64,000 nucleotides of DNA. It comes from Kribbella sp. ALI-6-A. Lineage in GTDB: Bacteria > Actinomycetota > Actinomycetes > Propionibacteriales > Kribbellaceae. The stretch covers positions 372,001 through 436,000 of the forward strand of contig NZ_MTQN01000010.1 in assembly GCF_001984195.1 (NCBI RefSeq), written 5' to 3'. The position numbers and the translations under genes are program-made. The notes below the pieces were generated by a model. The model made no database searches and was not told the DNA's origin. It was given only the letters and a program-made list of their open reading frames with translations. Positions 8,589 to 16,550 of this stretch are shown here, one piece after another; positions within the stretch are counted from its first letter, which is position 1, and the number at the start of each line of letters is the position of its first letter.

Positions 8589-9494
8589 ATGGAAGCGATC
8601 GTGTTCGAGCAGTTCGGTGGCCCCGAGGTGCTGCGCAGCCGCGAGATCGACGCGCCGCACGCGGGTCCGGGCCAGGTCCGGATCAAGGTCCTGGCGGCGG
8701 GGGTGAACCCGATGGACTACAAGATCCGCCGCGGGTGGTTCGAGGCGATGATGCCGACCACGTTCCCGGCGGTTCCCGGTCTGGAGGTCGCGGGTGTGGT
8801 GGACGAGGCCGGCGCGGGTGCGGAGTTCGCCATCGGTGACGAGGTCGTCGGGTGGGCGGCCACGGGCGGCTACGCGCAGCACGCGCTGCTCGGCAACGCC
8901 GTACGGAAGCCGGCGGGGGTGTCGTGGGAGCAGGCGGTCGCCGTACCGGTGGCCGGCGAGACCTCGCAGCGGGTGCTGGACGCGCTCGGCGTGAAGTCCG
9001 GCGAGACGCTGCTGCTGCACGGTGCGGCGGGTGCGGTCGGAGCGGTCGCGGTGCAGCTGGCGGTTGCGGCGGGCGTCACGGTGATCGGTACGGCGTCCGA
9101 GGCGAACCACGAGTACCTGCGGTCGCTGGGTGCCACGCCGATCGCGTACGGCGAGGGCCTGGTCGAGCGGGTGCGCGCGGTGGCGCCGGTCATCGACGCG
9201 GTCTTCGACGCCGCGGGCCAGGGCGGGCTGAAGGAGTCGATCGAGCTGCGGGGTGGGACCGAACGGATCATCACGATCGCCGACATGGGCGCGGGGGAGC
9301 TGGGCGTCGAGGTGTCGGTCGGTGGGACCGAGCCTGAGGTGGTGAAGCGCTGGCTTGGCAAGCAGCTGCAGCTCGCTGCCGACGGCAAGCTGACCGTCCG
9401 GGTCGCCGAGACGTTCCCGCTGGCGGAGGCCGCCAAGGCGCAGGAGATCTCGGAGTCGGGCCACGCCAAGGGCAAGCTCGTCCTTGTTCCGTAA
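8589..9494 (+). CDS. NADP-dependent quinone oxidoreductase (MDR superfamily, zinc-free)
   Basis: 301 residues. It has a GroES-like N-terminal domain (PGQVRIKVLAAGVNPMDYKIR, GLEVAGVVDEAG) and a Rossmann nucleotide-binding domain (LLLHGAAGAVGAVAVQLA), as in the quinone reductase/zeta-crystallin branch. The zinc-ligand cysteines of alcohol dehydrogenases are missing. It probably reduces quinones or alpha,beta-unsaturated carbonyls with NADPH. ATG 8589 is preceded by AAGGA. It stands alone, divergent from the LuxR-type regulator and followed by a strong hairpin. Confidence 0.88.
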   Translation: MEAIVFEQFGGPEVLRSREIDAPHAGPGQVRIKVLAAGVNPMDYKIRRGWFEAMMPTTFPAVPGLEVAGVVDEAGAGAEFAIGDEVVGWAATGGYAQHALLGNAVRKPAGVSWEQAVAVPVAGETSQRVLDALGVKSGETLLLHGAAGAVGAVAVQLAVAAGVTVIGTASEANHEYLRSLGATPIAYGEGLVERVRAVAPVIDAVFDAAGQGGLKESIELRGGTERIITIADMGAGELGVEVSVGGTEPEVVKRWLGKQLQLAADGKLTVRVAETFPLAEAAKAQEISESGHAKGKLVLVP

Positions 9495-9506
9495 GCGCAC
9501 CCACCG

Positions 9507-9537
9507 CCCGGGCCGCGTTCTTCGATCGCGGCCCGGG
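9507..9537. terminator. Bidirectional hairpin terminator
   Basis: An 11-bp perfect G/C stem (CCCGGGCCGCG / CGCGGCCCGGG) with a 9-nt loop sits between the convergent oxidoreductase (ends 9494) and the flavoprotein gene (ends 9608). There is no long T tract, which is usual for actinobacterial terminators. Confidence 0.7.
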
Positions 9538-9607
9538 GGGGATCCGGAGCGGAGTCGCTGCTGCGGTCACCGTGCGCGCGGCGCAGGATCTCCGACGCCC
9601 TCGCCGA

Positions 9608-10783
9608 TCAGGCCGGCACCTTCGCAGCGCGGCGGCTCACGACCCGCCGGCGGCGGGTCGGCATCCCGAACGTCGGGTTGGCGACGCCCCAGGCCGCGCT
9701 CTTGCAGATGAGCTCCTTGTAGACCGCGGCCTTGCGGCCCCGCAGCGAGTAGTTCACCGTCTGGTCGTCCGCGGTCACGTACTGGATCAGCCCGTGCTTG
9801 CGGCCCAGGCTGATGCACTGGTTGAAGTACCGCAGCGGCATGTGCGGGGCCTTCGCCCCGGTCAGCCGCGCGACGACCGCATCGGCGGCCTGACAGGCGG
9901 TCGGTATACCGGAGGCGCAGGACATCCGCAGGGGCTTCCCGGTGTTGCCCATCGCGTACGCCGCGTCGCCGATCGCGTAGACGTCCGGGTGCGAGACCGA
10001 CGCCATCAGGTCGTCCACGACGATCTGGCCGGTCGCGGTGGTTTCCAGCGACGTCGCGGCCGCGATCGGGTGGACCGCGAACCCGGCCGTCCAGACCGTC
10101 GTCGCCGCCGGGATCGCCTTGCCCGTTGTGGTGACGACCGTGCCGGGCTCGACCCGAGCGATCTCGGCGTGCTCGTGGACGGTGATGCCGAGCCTCCCGA
10201 AGACCTCGCGCAGGTGGGCCTGGGCCTTCGGCGACACCCAGTCGCCCAGACCGCCGGTGCTCACCAGCGCCACGTCGAGCTCCGGCCGGGCCTCGGCGAT
10301 CTCGGTCACCGCCTCGATTCCGGTCAGCCCGCCGCCCACGACCGTGACCGTCTGCCCGGCCTCCATCCGGGCCAGGCGCTCCCGCAGTTTCAGCGCCCCC
10401 GGCCGGCTCGCGATCTCGTAGGCGTGCTCGGCGACACCCGGTACGCCGTGGTCGTTCCAGCGGCTGCCGAGCGCGTAGACCAACGTGTCGTAGGTCAGCT
10501 CCTCGGAGCCGTCGGCGAGGGCGACGGTCTTGCGATCGACGTCGACACCGGCCACCCGCGCGATGCGCAGCTCGACGCCGGTGCCCGCGAACATCTCGTC
10601 CAGCGGGCGCGGCGTGAGGTCCTGGCCGACGGCCAGCTGGTGCATCCGGACCCGCTCGACGAAGTCGGGTTCGGCGTTCACGAGGGTGATCTGGACGTCG
10701 TCACGGTGCAGCTGCCGAGCGAGGCGGCCGGCAGCGGTGGCGCCGGTGTAGCCGGCGCCGAGGACGACGATGTGGTGCTTCAT
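9608..10783 (-). CDS. NAD(P)/FAD-dependent oxidoreductase (type II NADH dehydrogenase-like)
   Basis: 391 residues with two dinucleotide folds: VVLGAGYTGATAAGRLA at the N-terminus for FAD and VTVVGGGLTGIEAVTEIAE near the middle for NAD(P)H. A late FAD motif is VYAIGDAAYAMG. The layout fits the NDH-2/pyridine nucleotide-disulfide oxidoreductase family, but no C-terminal membrane helix is evident. ATG 10783 follows AGGAG. The gene lies 97 nt downstream of an ECF41 sigma factor gene on the same strand and has a matching promoter-like element (10816-10843), so it is the likely sigma target. Confidence 0.88.
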   Translation of the reverse strand: MKHHIVVLGAGYTGATAAGRLARQLHRDDVQITLVNAEPDFVERVRMHQLAVGQDLTPRPLDEMFAGTGVELRIARVAGVDVDRKTVALADGSEELTYDTLVYALGSRWNDHGVPGVAEHAYEIASRPGALKLRERLARMEAGQTVTVVGGGLTGIEAVTEIAEARPELDVALVSTGGLGDWVSPKAQAHLREVFGRLGITVHEHAEIARVEPGTVVTTTGKAIPAATTVWTAGFAVHPIAAATSLETTATGQIVVDDLMASVSHPDVYAIGDAAYAMGNTGKPLRMSCASGIPTACQAADAVVARLTGAKAPHMPLRYFNQCISLGRKHGLIQYVTADDQTVNYSLRGRKAAVYKELICKSAAWGVANPTFGMPTRRRRVVSRRAAKVPA

Positions 10784-10815
10784 GTCCGGCTCCTGTCTGT
10801 GAGGTTGTGCCCCTT

Positions 10816-10843
10816 GAACCGGGCAGCCTCCGGATTCCTGACA
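10816..10843 (-). promoter_or_regulatory. Putative ECF41 sigma-factor promoter for the flavoprotein gene
   Basis: On the minus strand TGTCAG (10843-10838) is followed after 16 nt by CGGTTC (10821-10816). ECF41 promoters are known to have a TGTCA-type -35 and a CGT/CGG-type -10 at this spacing. The -10 ends 32 nt before the ATG at 10783, leaving room for a short leader with the AGGAG ribosome binding site. Assigned from the pattern and gene linkage only. Confidence 0.55.
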
Positions 10844-10880
10844 GGTTCCGGACGTGAAGCAGGTCACACCATGGCCGTGC

Positions 10881-11825
10881 TCACCAGCCCGCCACCAGCG
10901 GTTCGCCGTGATCGGCCGCGTTCCACCGGGCGGTCGCCCGCTCGAGCTTGTCGGGGTTGACCGCGCTGCGGACCGCCGTGACGCCCTCGGCGGTGACCTC
11001 GAGCACCATCACTCCGACGACCCGGCCGTCGACCACGGCCACGACCGCCGGCTCGCCGTTGGCGACGTCGGCGTACACGTCGGGGCGGCCGCCGACCATC
11101 GCACGCTTGTGGTCGGCGGGCTTGAACAGGCCGCGCAGGAACTTGGCGACCGCCAGAGCACCGGTGAACGGGCTGGCCTTGGCCGGGATCTTGCCGCCGC
11201 CGTCGCCGACCGCGATCGCGTCACCGGTCAGCAGCTTCACCAGCGGCTCGGTCCGCCCGCTGGTGGCGGCGGCGAGGAACTCCTCGACGATGCGGCGGGC
11301 GGCCGCCTCGTCGACCGCCGCCCGCGTCCTGCCGTCGGCGACGTGCTGCTTGGCCCGGTGGAAGATCTGCTGGCTGGCCGCCTCGGTGATGTCGAGGATC
11401 TCGGCGATCTCGCGGTGCGGGTAGTCGAACGCCTGGCGCAGGACGTAGACCGCCCGCTCGTTCGGCGACAGCCGCTCCATCAGCGTGAGCACGGCCATCG
11501 AGACCGACTCGCGCTGTTCGACGGTCTCGACCGGTCCGAGCAGCGGGTCGCCGGACAGCAGCGGCTCGGGCAGCCACTGGCCGACGTAGGTCTCGCGGCG
11601 GGCACGAGCGGAGGTCAGCTGGTTCAGGCACAGGTTGGTGAGCACCTTGGTCAGCCAGGCCTCGGGGACCTCGATTCCGTCGCGGTCGGCGGACTGCCAG
11701 CGCAGGAACGTCTCCTGGACGGCGTCCTCCGCCTCGCCGGCCGAGCCGAGCAGGCGGTAGGCGATCGCCCCGAGCCGTGGCCGGGCGGCTTCGAACAGGT
11801 CGACGTCGCTGACAGTCAAGGACAT
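10881..11825 (-). CDS. sigJ: ECF41-family RNA polymerase sigma factor with SnoaL-like C-terminal domain
   Basis: 314 residues. Sigma region 2 ([26 protein letters not shown]) and region 4 ([42 protein letters not shown]) are followed by a ~110-residue SnoaL_2-like domain. The ECF41 hallmarks are present: WLPEP in the linker between regions 2 and 4, DGGGK in the C-terminal domain, and NPDKL near the end. In this family the fused domain replaces an anti-sigma factor and modulates activity. It is usually linked to an oxidoreductase, carboxymuconolactone decarboxylase or epimerase gene, here the flavoprotein downstream. TACCGT lies 6 nt before the ATG, giving a leaderless pattern. Confidence 0.93.
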   Translation of the reverse strand: MSLTVSDVDLFEAARPRLGAIAYRLLGSAGEAEDAVQETFLRWQSADRDGIEVPEAWLTKVLTNLCLNQLTSARARRETYVGQWLPEPLLSGDPLLGPVETVEQRESVSMAVLTLMERLSPNERAVYVLRQAFDYPHREIAEILDITEAASQQIFHRAKQHVADGRTRAAVDEAAARRIVEEFLAAATSGRTEPLVKLLTGDAIAVGDGGGKIPAKASPFTGALAVAKFLRGLFKPADHKRAMVGGRPDVYADVANGEPAVVAVVDGRVVGVMVLEVTAEGVTAVRSAVNPDKLERATARWNAADHGEPLVAGW

Positions 11826-11887
11826 GGACCAACGGTAGCCCGCGTAATCCGGCTGCATGCCGAGAACTGCTCTTCTACAGTCACGGC

Positions 11888-13660
11888 ATGACTCACATCC
11901 TGGCCGCGGTGGCCTGGCCCTATGCCAACGGGCCTCGGCACATCGGGCACGTCTCCGGTTTCGGTGTTCCTTCGGACGTGTTCAGCCGGTACCAGCGGAT
12001 GATGGGTCACGACGTGCTGATGGTCTCGGGCACCGACGAGCACGGTACGCCGATCCTGGTGCAGGCCGAGCGCGAAGGCGTCAGCCCCCGCGAGCTCGCC
12101 GACCGGTACAACCGGGTGATTGTCGAGGACCTGCAGGGCCTCGGCCTGTCGTACGACCTGTTCACCCGGACCACCACCCGCAACCACTACGCCGTCGCCC
12201 AGGAACTGTTCAGAACCGTTCATCGCAACGGTTATCTCGTGCCGCGCACCGCGATGGGCGCGATCTCCCCGACCACCGGTCGCGCCCTGCCCGACCGCTA
12301 CATCGAGGGCACCTGCCCGATCTGCGGGTACGACGCCGCGCGCGGAGACCAGTGCGACAACTGCGGCAACCAGCTCGATCCGGTCGACCTGCGTAACCCG
12401 CGCAGCCGGATCAACGGCGAGACCCCGAAGTTCGTCGAGACCGAGCACTTCTTCCTCGACCTGCCGGCGCTGGCCGACGCGCTCGGCTCCTGGTTGCAAA
12501 CCCGCGCCGAGTGGCGCCCGAACGTGCTGAAGTTCGCCACCAACCTGCTCGACGACGTCCGCCCGCGGGCGATGACCCGCGACATCGACTGGGGCATCCC
12601 GGTCCCGCTGCCGGGCTGGGAGGACAACCCGGCCAAGCGGCTCTACGTCTGGTTCGACGCCGTCATCGGCTACCTGTCGGCCAGCGTCGAGTGGGCCCGC
12701 CGCTCCGGCGACGACGACGCCTGGCGCGCCTGGTGGTGCGACCCCGACGCCCGGTCGTACTACTTCATGGGCAAGGACAACATCACCTTCCACGCGCAGA
12801 TCTGGCCCGCCGAGCTGCTCGCGTACAACGGCCGCGGCGCGCGTGGCGGCAGCCCCGGCCGGTACGGCGTACTGAATCTGCCGACCGAGGTGGTCAGCAG
12901 CGAGTTCCTCACCATGGAGGGCCGCAAGTTCTCCTCGTCGCGGTCGGTGGTGATCTACGTCCGCGACGTGCTCGAGCGGTACGGCGCCGACGCGCTGCGC
13001 TACTTCATCGCGGCGGCCGGCCCGGAGGCGCACGACACCGACTTCACCTGGGCCGAGTTCGTCCGTCGCAACAACGACGAGCTGGTCGGCACCTGGGGCA
13101 ACCTGGTGAACCGGACGGCCTCGATGATCGCGAAGAACTTCGGCGCGATCCCGGAAGCCGGCGAGCTGACCACCGCCGACCACGACCTGCTCGCTCGCAG
13201 CCGGGCGGCGTACGGCGTCGTCGGGGAGCATCTCGAGCACCAGCGGCTCCGGCAGGGCATCGGTGCCGCGATGCGGCTCGCCACGGACGCGAACCAGTAC
13301 CTGTCGCAGCAGGCGCCGTGGAAGGAGTCCGACCTCGAGCGCAAGGGCACGATCCTGCACGTCGCCGCGCAGGTGGTCACGGACACCAACCGGCTGCTGG
13401 CGCCGTTCCTGCCGCACGCGGCCCAGCAGGTGCACGAGACGCTCGGCGGGACCGGCGCGATCACCGATCGCCCGGAGATCCGTGAGGTTGCCGATCTGGA
13501 CGGCGGCCCGGGCTACCCGGTGATCACCGGCGATTACGGCCGGGCGGCGTCGTGGGCGCCGCAGGCCGTCGTACCGGGGACTGTGGTGGCGGCGCCGCGG
13601 CCGGTGTTCGCGAAGCTGGCTCCGTCGGTGGTCGACGAGGAGCTGGCCCGGCTGGAATGA
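11888..13660 (+). CDS. metG: Second methionyl-tRNA synthetase, KFSSS-type with two zinc knuckles
   Basis: 590 residues. Class I signature is [15 protein letters not shown] (complete HIGH) and [10 protein letters not shown]. The CP insert carries two metal knuckles, CPIC (143-146) and CDNC (156-159). [15 protein letters not shown] and [16 protein letters not shown] are MetRS motifs. The KMSKS loop reads KFSSS (347-351), as in eukaryotic-like/MetRS1-type enzymes. It differs strongly from the MetRS at 5548, so it is a separate lineage rather than a recent duplication. TACAGT lies 6 nt before the ATG (leaderless pattern). It is divergent from the ECF41 sigma gene. A back-up or inhibitor-insensitive role is an inference. 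Confidence 0.95.
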   Translation: MTHILAAVAWPYANGPRHIGHVSGFGVPSDVFSRYQRMMGHDVLMVSGTDEHGTPILVQAEREGVSPRELADRYNRVIVEDLQGLGLSYDLFTRTTTRNHYAVAQELFRTVHRNGYLVPRTAMGAISPTTGRALPDRYIEGTCPICGYDAARGDQCDNCGNQLDPVDLRNPRSRINGETPKFVETEHFFLDLPALADALGSWLQTRAEWRPNVLKFATNLLDDVRPRAMTRDIDWGIPVPLPGWEDNPAKRLYVWFDAVIGYLSASVEWARRSGDDDAWRAWWCDPDARSYYFMGKDNITFHAQIWPAELLAYNGRGARGGSPGRYGVLNLPTEVVSSEFLTMEGRKFSSSRSVVIYVRDVLERYGADALRYFIAAAGPEAHDTDFTWAEFVRRNNDELVGTWGNLVNRTASMIAKNFGAIPEAGELTTADHDLLARSRAAYGVVGEHLEHQRLRQGIGAAMRLATDANQYLSQQAPWKESDLERKGTILHVAAQVVTDTNRLLAPFLPHAAQQVHETLGGTGAITDRPEIREVADLDGGPGYPVITGDYGRAASWAPQAVVPGTVVAAPRPVFAKLAPSVVDEELARLE

Positions 13661-13723
13661 CGCCTTTGTCCAAGACCGTGACGGGCGACCGGCTTATGGT
13701 CGAGGAGAAGGGAGTTGAGGACC

Positions 13724-14152
13724 ATGGCCGGATACGTGGCCACCGCACGAGTCGAGATCGAGGCGTCGCCCGAACGGGTCTGGCAGGTGCTGCTGGACCC
13801 GGTCGCGACCAAGGAGTTCATGTTCGGGTCCGAGGTGGAGACCGACTGGCAGGCCGGGAGCCCGATCACCTGGACCGGCGAGTACGAGGGCAAGGCCTAC
13901 CAGGACAAGGGCAAGGTGCTGGCGGTCGAGCCGGGCCGGCGGCTGCAGGTGACGCACTACAGCCCGATGAGCGGGCAACCCGACGTACCGGAGAACTACC
14001 ACACGCTGACCTACGAGCTGAGCGGCGGGAACGGGAAGACCCAGCTGTCGCTGAGCCAGGACAACAACGCGTCCGAGGAGGAGGCCGAGCACTCGCGCGG
14101 GATGTGGGAGATGCTCGTGCAGGGCGTGAAGAAGGTTGCCGAGTCAGGCTGA
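13724..14152 (+). CDS. SRPBCC (AHSA1-like) ligand-binding protein
   Basis: 142 residues with the START/Bet v1-like pattern: an N-terminal strand (ATARVEIEASPERVWQVL), the GSPITWTGEYEGKAYQDKGKVLAVEPGRRL core and a long C-terminal helix ending VQGVKKVAESG. Proteins of this fold bind hydrophobic ligands; no specific function can be given. The ATG is chosen because GGAGTTGAGG precedes it. A GTG 9 nt upstream is possible. It stands alone between metG and the membrane protein pair. Confidence 0.75.
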   Translation: MAGYVATARVEIEASPERVWQVLLDPVATKEFMFGSEVETDWQAGSPITWTGEYEGKAYQDKGKVLAVEPGRRLQVTHYSPMSGQPDVPENYHTLTYELSGGNGKTQLSLSQDNNASEEEAEHSRGMWEMLVQGVKKVAESG

Positions 14153-14222
14153 GTCAGTGCAGGACCCAGGGTTCGTTAAGCTGCGACGACTTGTTGTCTG
14201 GTGGGAGTAGCAGAGACCTCTG

Positions 14223-16466
14223 ATGTCCGTGCGTGTGCTTCGGCCCGCCTTGTGGATCGCCCTGCCCGTCGTGACGGTCCTGACGATGGCGGCGGTCGGG
14301 GACCCGGTCACGGAGACCATCAGGTACCTGATCACCTGGCTGCTGACGGTGCTGCTGCCCGGCGTACTGATCTGGCGGGTGCTGGCCGGTGGGCGGTCGG
14401 TGCCGCAGGACCTCGGGTTCGGCGCCGTGATCGGCATCTGCTGGCAGCTGAGCGTCTGGGCGGTGTGCACCGGCCTGGGAGTGCCGGGTCTGCAGTGGGT
14501 CCTGGCGCTCGGGTTCTACGTGGTCTTCTTCGCAGTTCCTGGTCTGCGGCGGCGAGTGACCTGGCAGCCCGGGCCGAGCTGGTGGCAGCCGGCGATGGCA
14601 GTGCTGCTGCTGATCGCCGTGGTGCGGACAGTGGCCGGGCTGCTCCGGGTCTGGCCGCTGCCGCCGATCGCCTTCGACCGGCACCAGGACTTCTGGTACC
14701 AGCTCGGCCTGATCCAGGCCCTCAAGCACGACATCACTCCGCCCGACCTGTCGGTGCTGGGCGAGCCGTTGATCTACCACTGGTTCGCCAACGCCTCGAT
14801 GGCCGGGCAGTCCGCGATGGCCAGTGTCGAGCCGTCGCACGTGCTCATGCACCAGTGGCAGATCACCTTCGTGATCAGTCTGGTCCTGGCCGGCTGGGCC
14901 GCGGGCGAGGCGCTGACCGGCAAGACGTGGGTCGGTGCCGTGGCCGGCCTGCTGACCGGGGCACTGCCGGGCACGCTGCAGCTCGCTGCCAAACCCATCG
15001 TCGAGGCGTCGCCGGCCCAGGTCGTGCAAGGCCCGACCGGTGCGCTCGCTGTACTGGTAATGCTCGGTCTGGTCGGCCCGACCGTGCTGATCCTGCGCAA
15101 GCAGGCCACAGGCGGCACCTGGCTGGCGATGGCCCTGATGATCGCGCTGGCGACCGGCACCAAGCCGACCGTGCTGCCGATCATGCTGGCGGGCTCGGCG
15201 ATCGTCGGCCTGTACGCCTGGATCAGCGAGCGGGTCCTGCCCTGGCGGATCGTCGCACTCGGTGCGATGGCCGGTGCGTTCTTCCTGGCGGCGACCTTCG
15301 CCCTGACCGGCAGCACGGGTGGCAGCCGGATCCAGATCCTGGCCGCGCTCCGGGTGCAGCCCTTCTACGCGTCCGTCTCGGGTGACCGTTCCTACCCGGC
15401 GACCGGCGGCTGGGTGCTCCCGTCGATCGCCACCGGTGAGCCCCGGCTGCTGCTGTTCGCCGCGAGCCTGCTCGCCTACTACCTGCTGATCAACTCGGCC
15501 CGCCTGCTCTCCCTGCTCGGTACGACGACCAGCCCGGCGCGCCGCGATCCGGCGTACTGGTGGGTGGCGGGCTGTGTCGCAGCGGGGACCGGCATCACGC
15601 TGGTGTTCTCGCACACGGGCTACTCGGAGTACCACTTCCTGCGCACCGTCACAGCGATCGGTGTGGTCGGCACGGTCGCGGTGGCGGCCACACTGGTCGA
15701 CGAAACGACGCGGTGGCGACCGGTCCTGGTCGCCGGGGCCGCGGGCTTGGTGACAGCTCTGCTGATCCGGCTGCTCTGGTTCCACGTTCCCGACGTACCG
15801 ACGACGGTCGGGCGGGCGATCGTGGCGCTGGTCGTGCCGTTCCAGGTGCTCGCCGTGGTCGGGCTGATCGTGGTGGTGCTGACCAGACGACGTAGCCGGT
15901 CCCTGATTCTCCTGCAGGTCATCGCACTGGTCGTCGCGGCCGGCCTGCCGAACCAGCTGTCGGTCATGTCCGGCAACGTCTACCGCTTGGCCACCGGGCA
16001 GCCGGTGGTCGCTGATCAGAACGACCGGGTCTACCTGACCGAGAACGAGCAGCAGGCGATGATCTGGCTCGGCGAGAACGCCGCACCCGGCGACGTGGCG
16101 GTCAGCAACGTGTTCTGCATGCCGCCGCGCTTCCGCCCGGGCTGTCCGGACGACGCCTTCTGGACCTCCGGGCTGAGCGGTGTCCAGCAGTACCTGAGCG
16201 GCTGGGCCTACGCCCCGAAGAACCTCCAGGCGACCCAGAACAAGACCAGCTTCCTCACCCAGCCGTCACCGTGGCCGGACCGCCTCCAGCAGAGCCTGGA
16301 CGCCGTACAACGGCCGACGCCGGCCCTGCTGACCAAGCTGAAGCGAGAGATCGGCGTCGACTGGATCATCGCCGACCTCCGGGCCGGCCCGGTCTCGCCC
16401 GCTCTCGACCGCCTGGCCGAGCCGTCCTACGCGAACGCGGACGTCCGGATCTACCGCTTGCGCTGA
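14223..16466 (+). CDS. Large polytopic membrane protein, GT-C glycosyltransferase-like, copy 1
   Basis: 747 residues with roughly 14 hydrophobic segments, then a C-terminal soluble domain of about 160 residues. After the early helices there is a conserved loop FDRHQDFWYQLGLIQALKH and GEPLIYHWFAN, followed by FALTGSTGGSRIQ and FSHTGYSEYHFLRT. An Asp in an extracytoplasmic loop after the first helices is what GT-C transferases use, so a lipid-linked sugar transferase acting on envelope polymers is plausible but unproven. Its paralogue follows directly. I do not recognise the family by name. Confidence 0.6.
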   Translation: MSVRVLRPALWIALPVVTVLTMAAVGDPVTETIRYLITWLLTVLLPGVLIWRVLAGGRSVPQDLGFGAVIGICWQLSVWAVCTGLGVPGLQWVLALGFYVVFFAVPGLRRRVTWQPGPSWWQPAMAVLLLIAVVRTVAGLLRVWPLPPIAFDRHQDFWYQLGLIQALKHDITPPDLSVLGEPLIYHWFANASMAGQSAMASVEPSHVLMHQWQITFVISLVLAGWAAGEALTGKTWVGAVAGLLTGALPGTLQLAAKPIVEASPAQVVQGPTGALAVLVMLGLVGPTVLILRKQATGGTWLAMALMIALATGTKPTVLPIMLAGSAIVGLYAWISERVLPWRIVALGAMAGAFFLAATFALTGSTGGSRIQILAALRVQPFYASVSGDRSYPATGGWVLPSIATGEPRLLLFAASLLAYYLLINSARLLSLLGTTTSPARRDPAYWWVAGCVAAGTGITLVFSHTGYSEYHFLRTVTAIGVVGTVAVAATLVDETTRWRPVLVAGAAGLVTALLIRLLWFHVPDVPTTVGRAIVALVVPFQVLAVVGLIVVVLTRRRSRSLILLQVIALVVAAGLPNQLSVMSGNVYRLATGQPVVADQNDRVYLTENEQQAMIWLGENAAPGDVAVSNVFCMPPRFRPGCPDDAFWTSGLSGVQQYLSGWAYAPKNLQATQNKTSFLTQPSPWPDRLQQSLDAVQRPTPALLTKLKREIGVDWIIADLRAGPVSPALDRLAEPSYANADVRIYRLR

Positions 16467-16550
16467 CGTCGCCAGCGGCAACCAAAGCGGACTTTCATCA
16501 CGTCTTGGCTACGTGAGCAAGATTTTCGCGCTGTCAGGCATCTACTCAGT

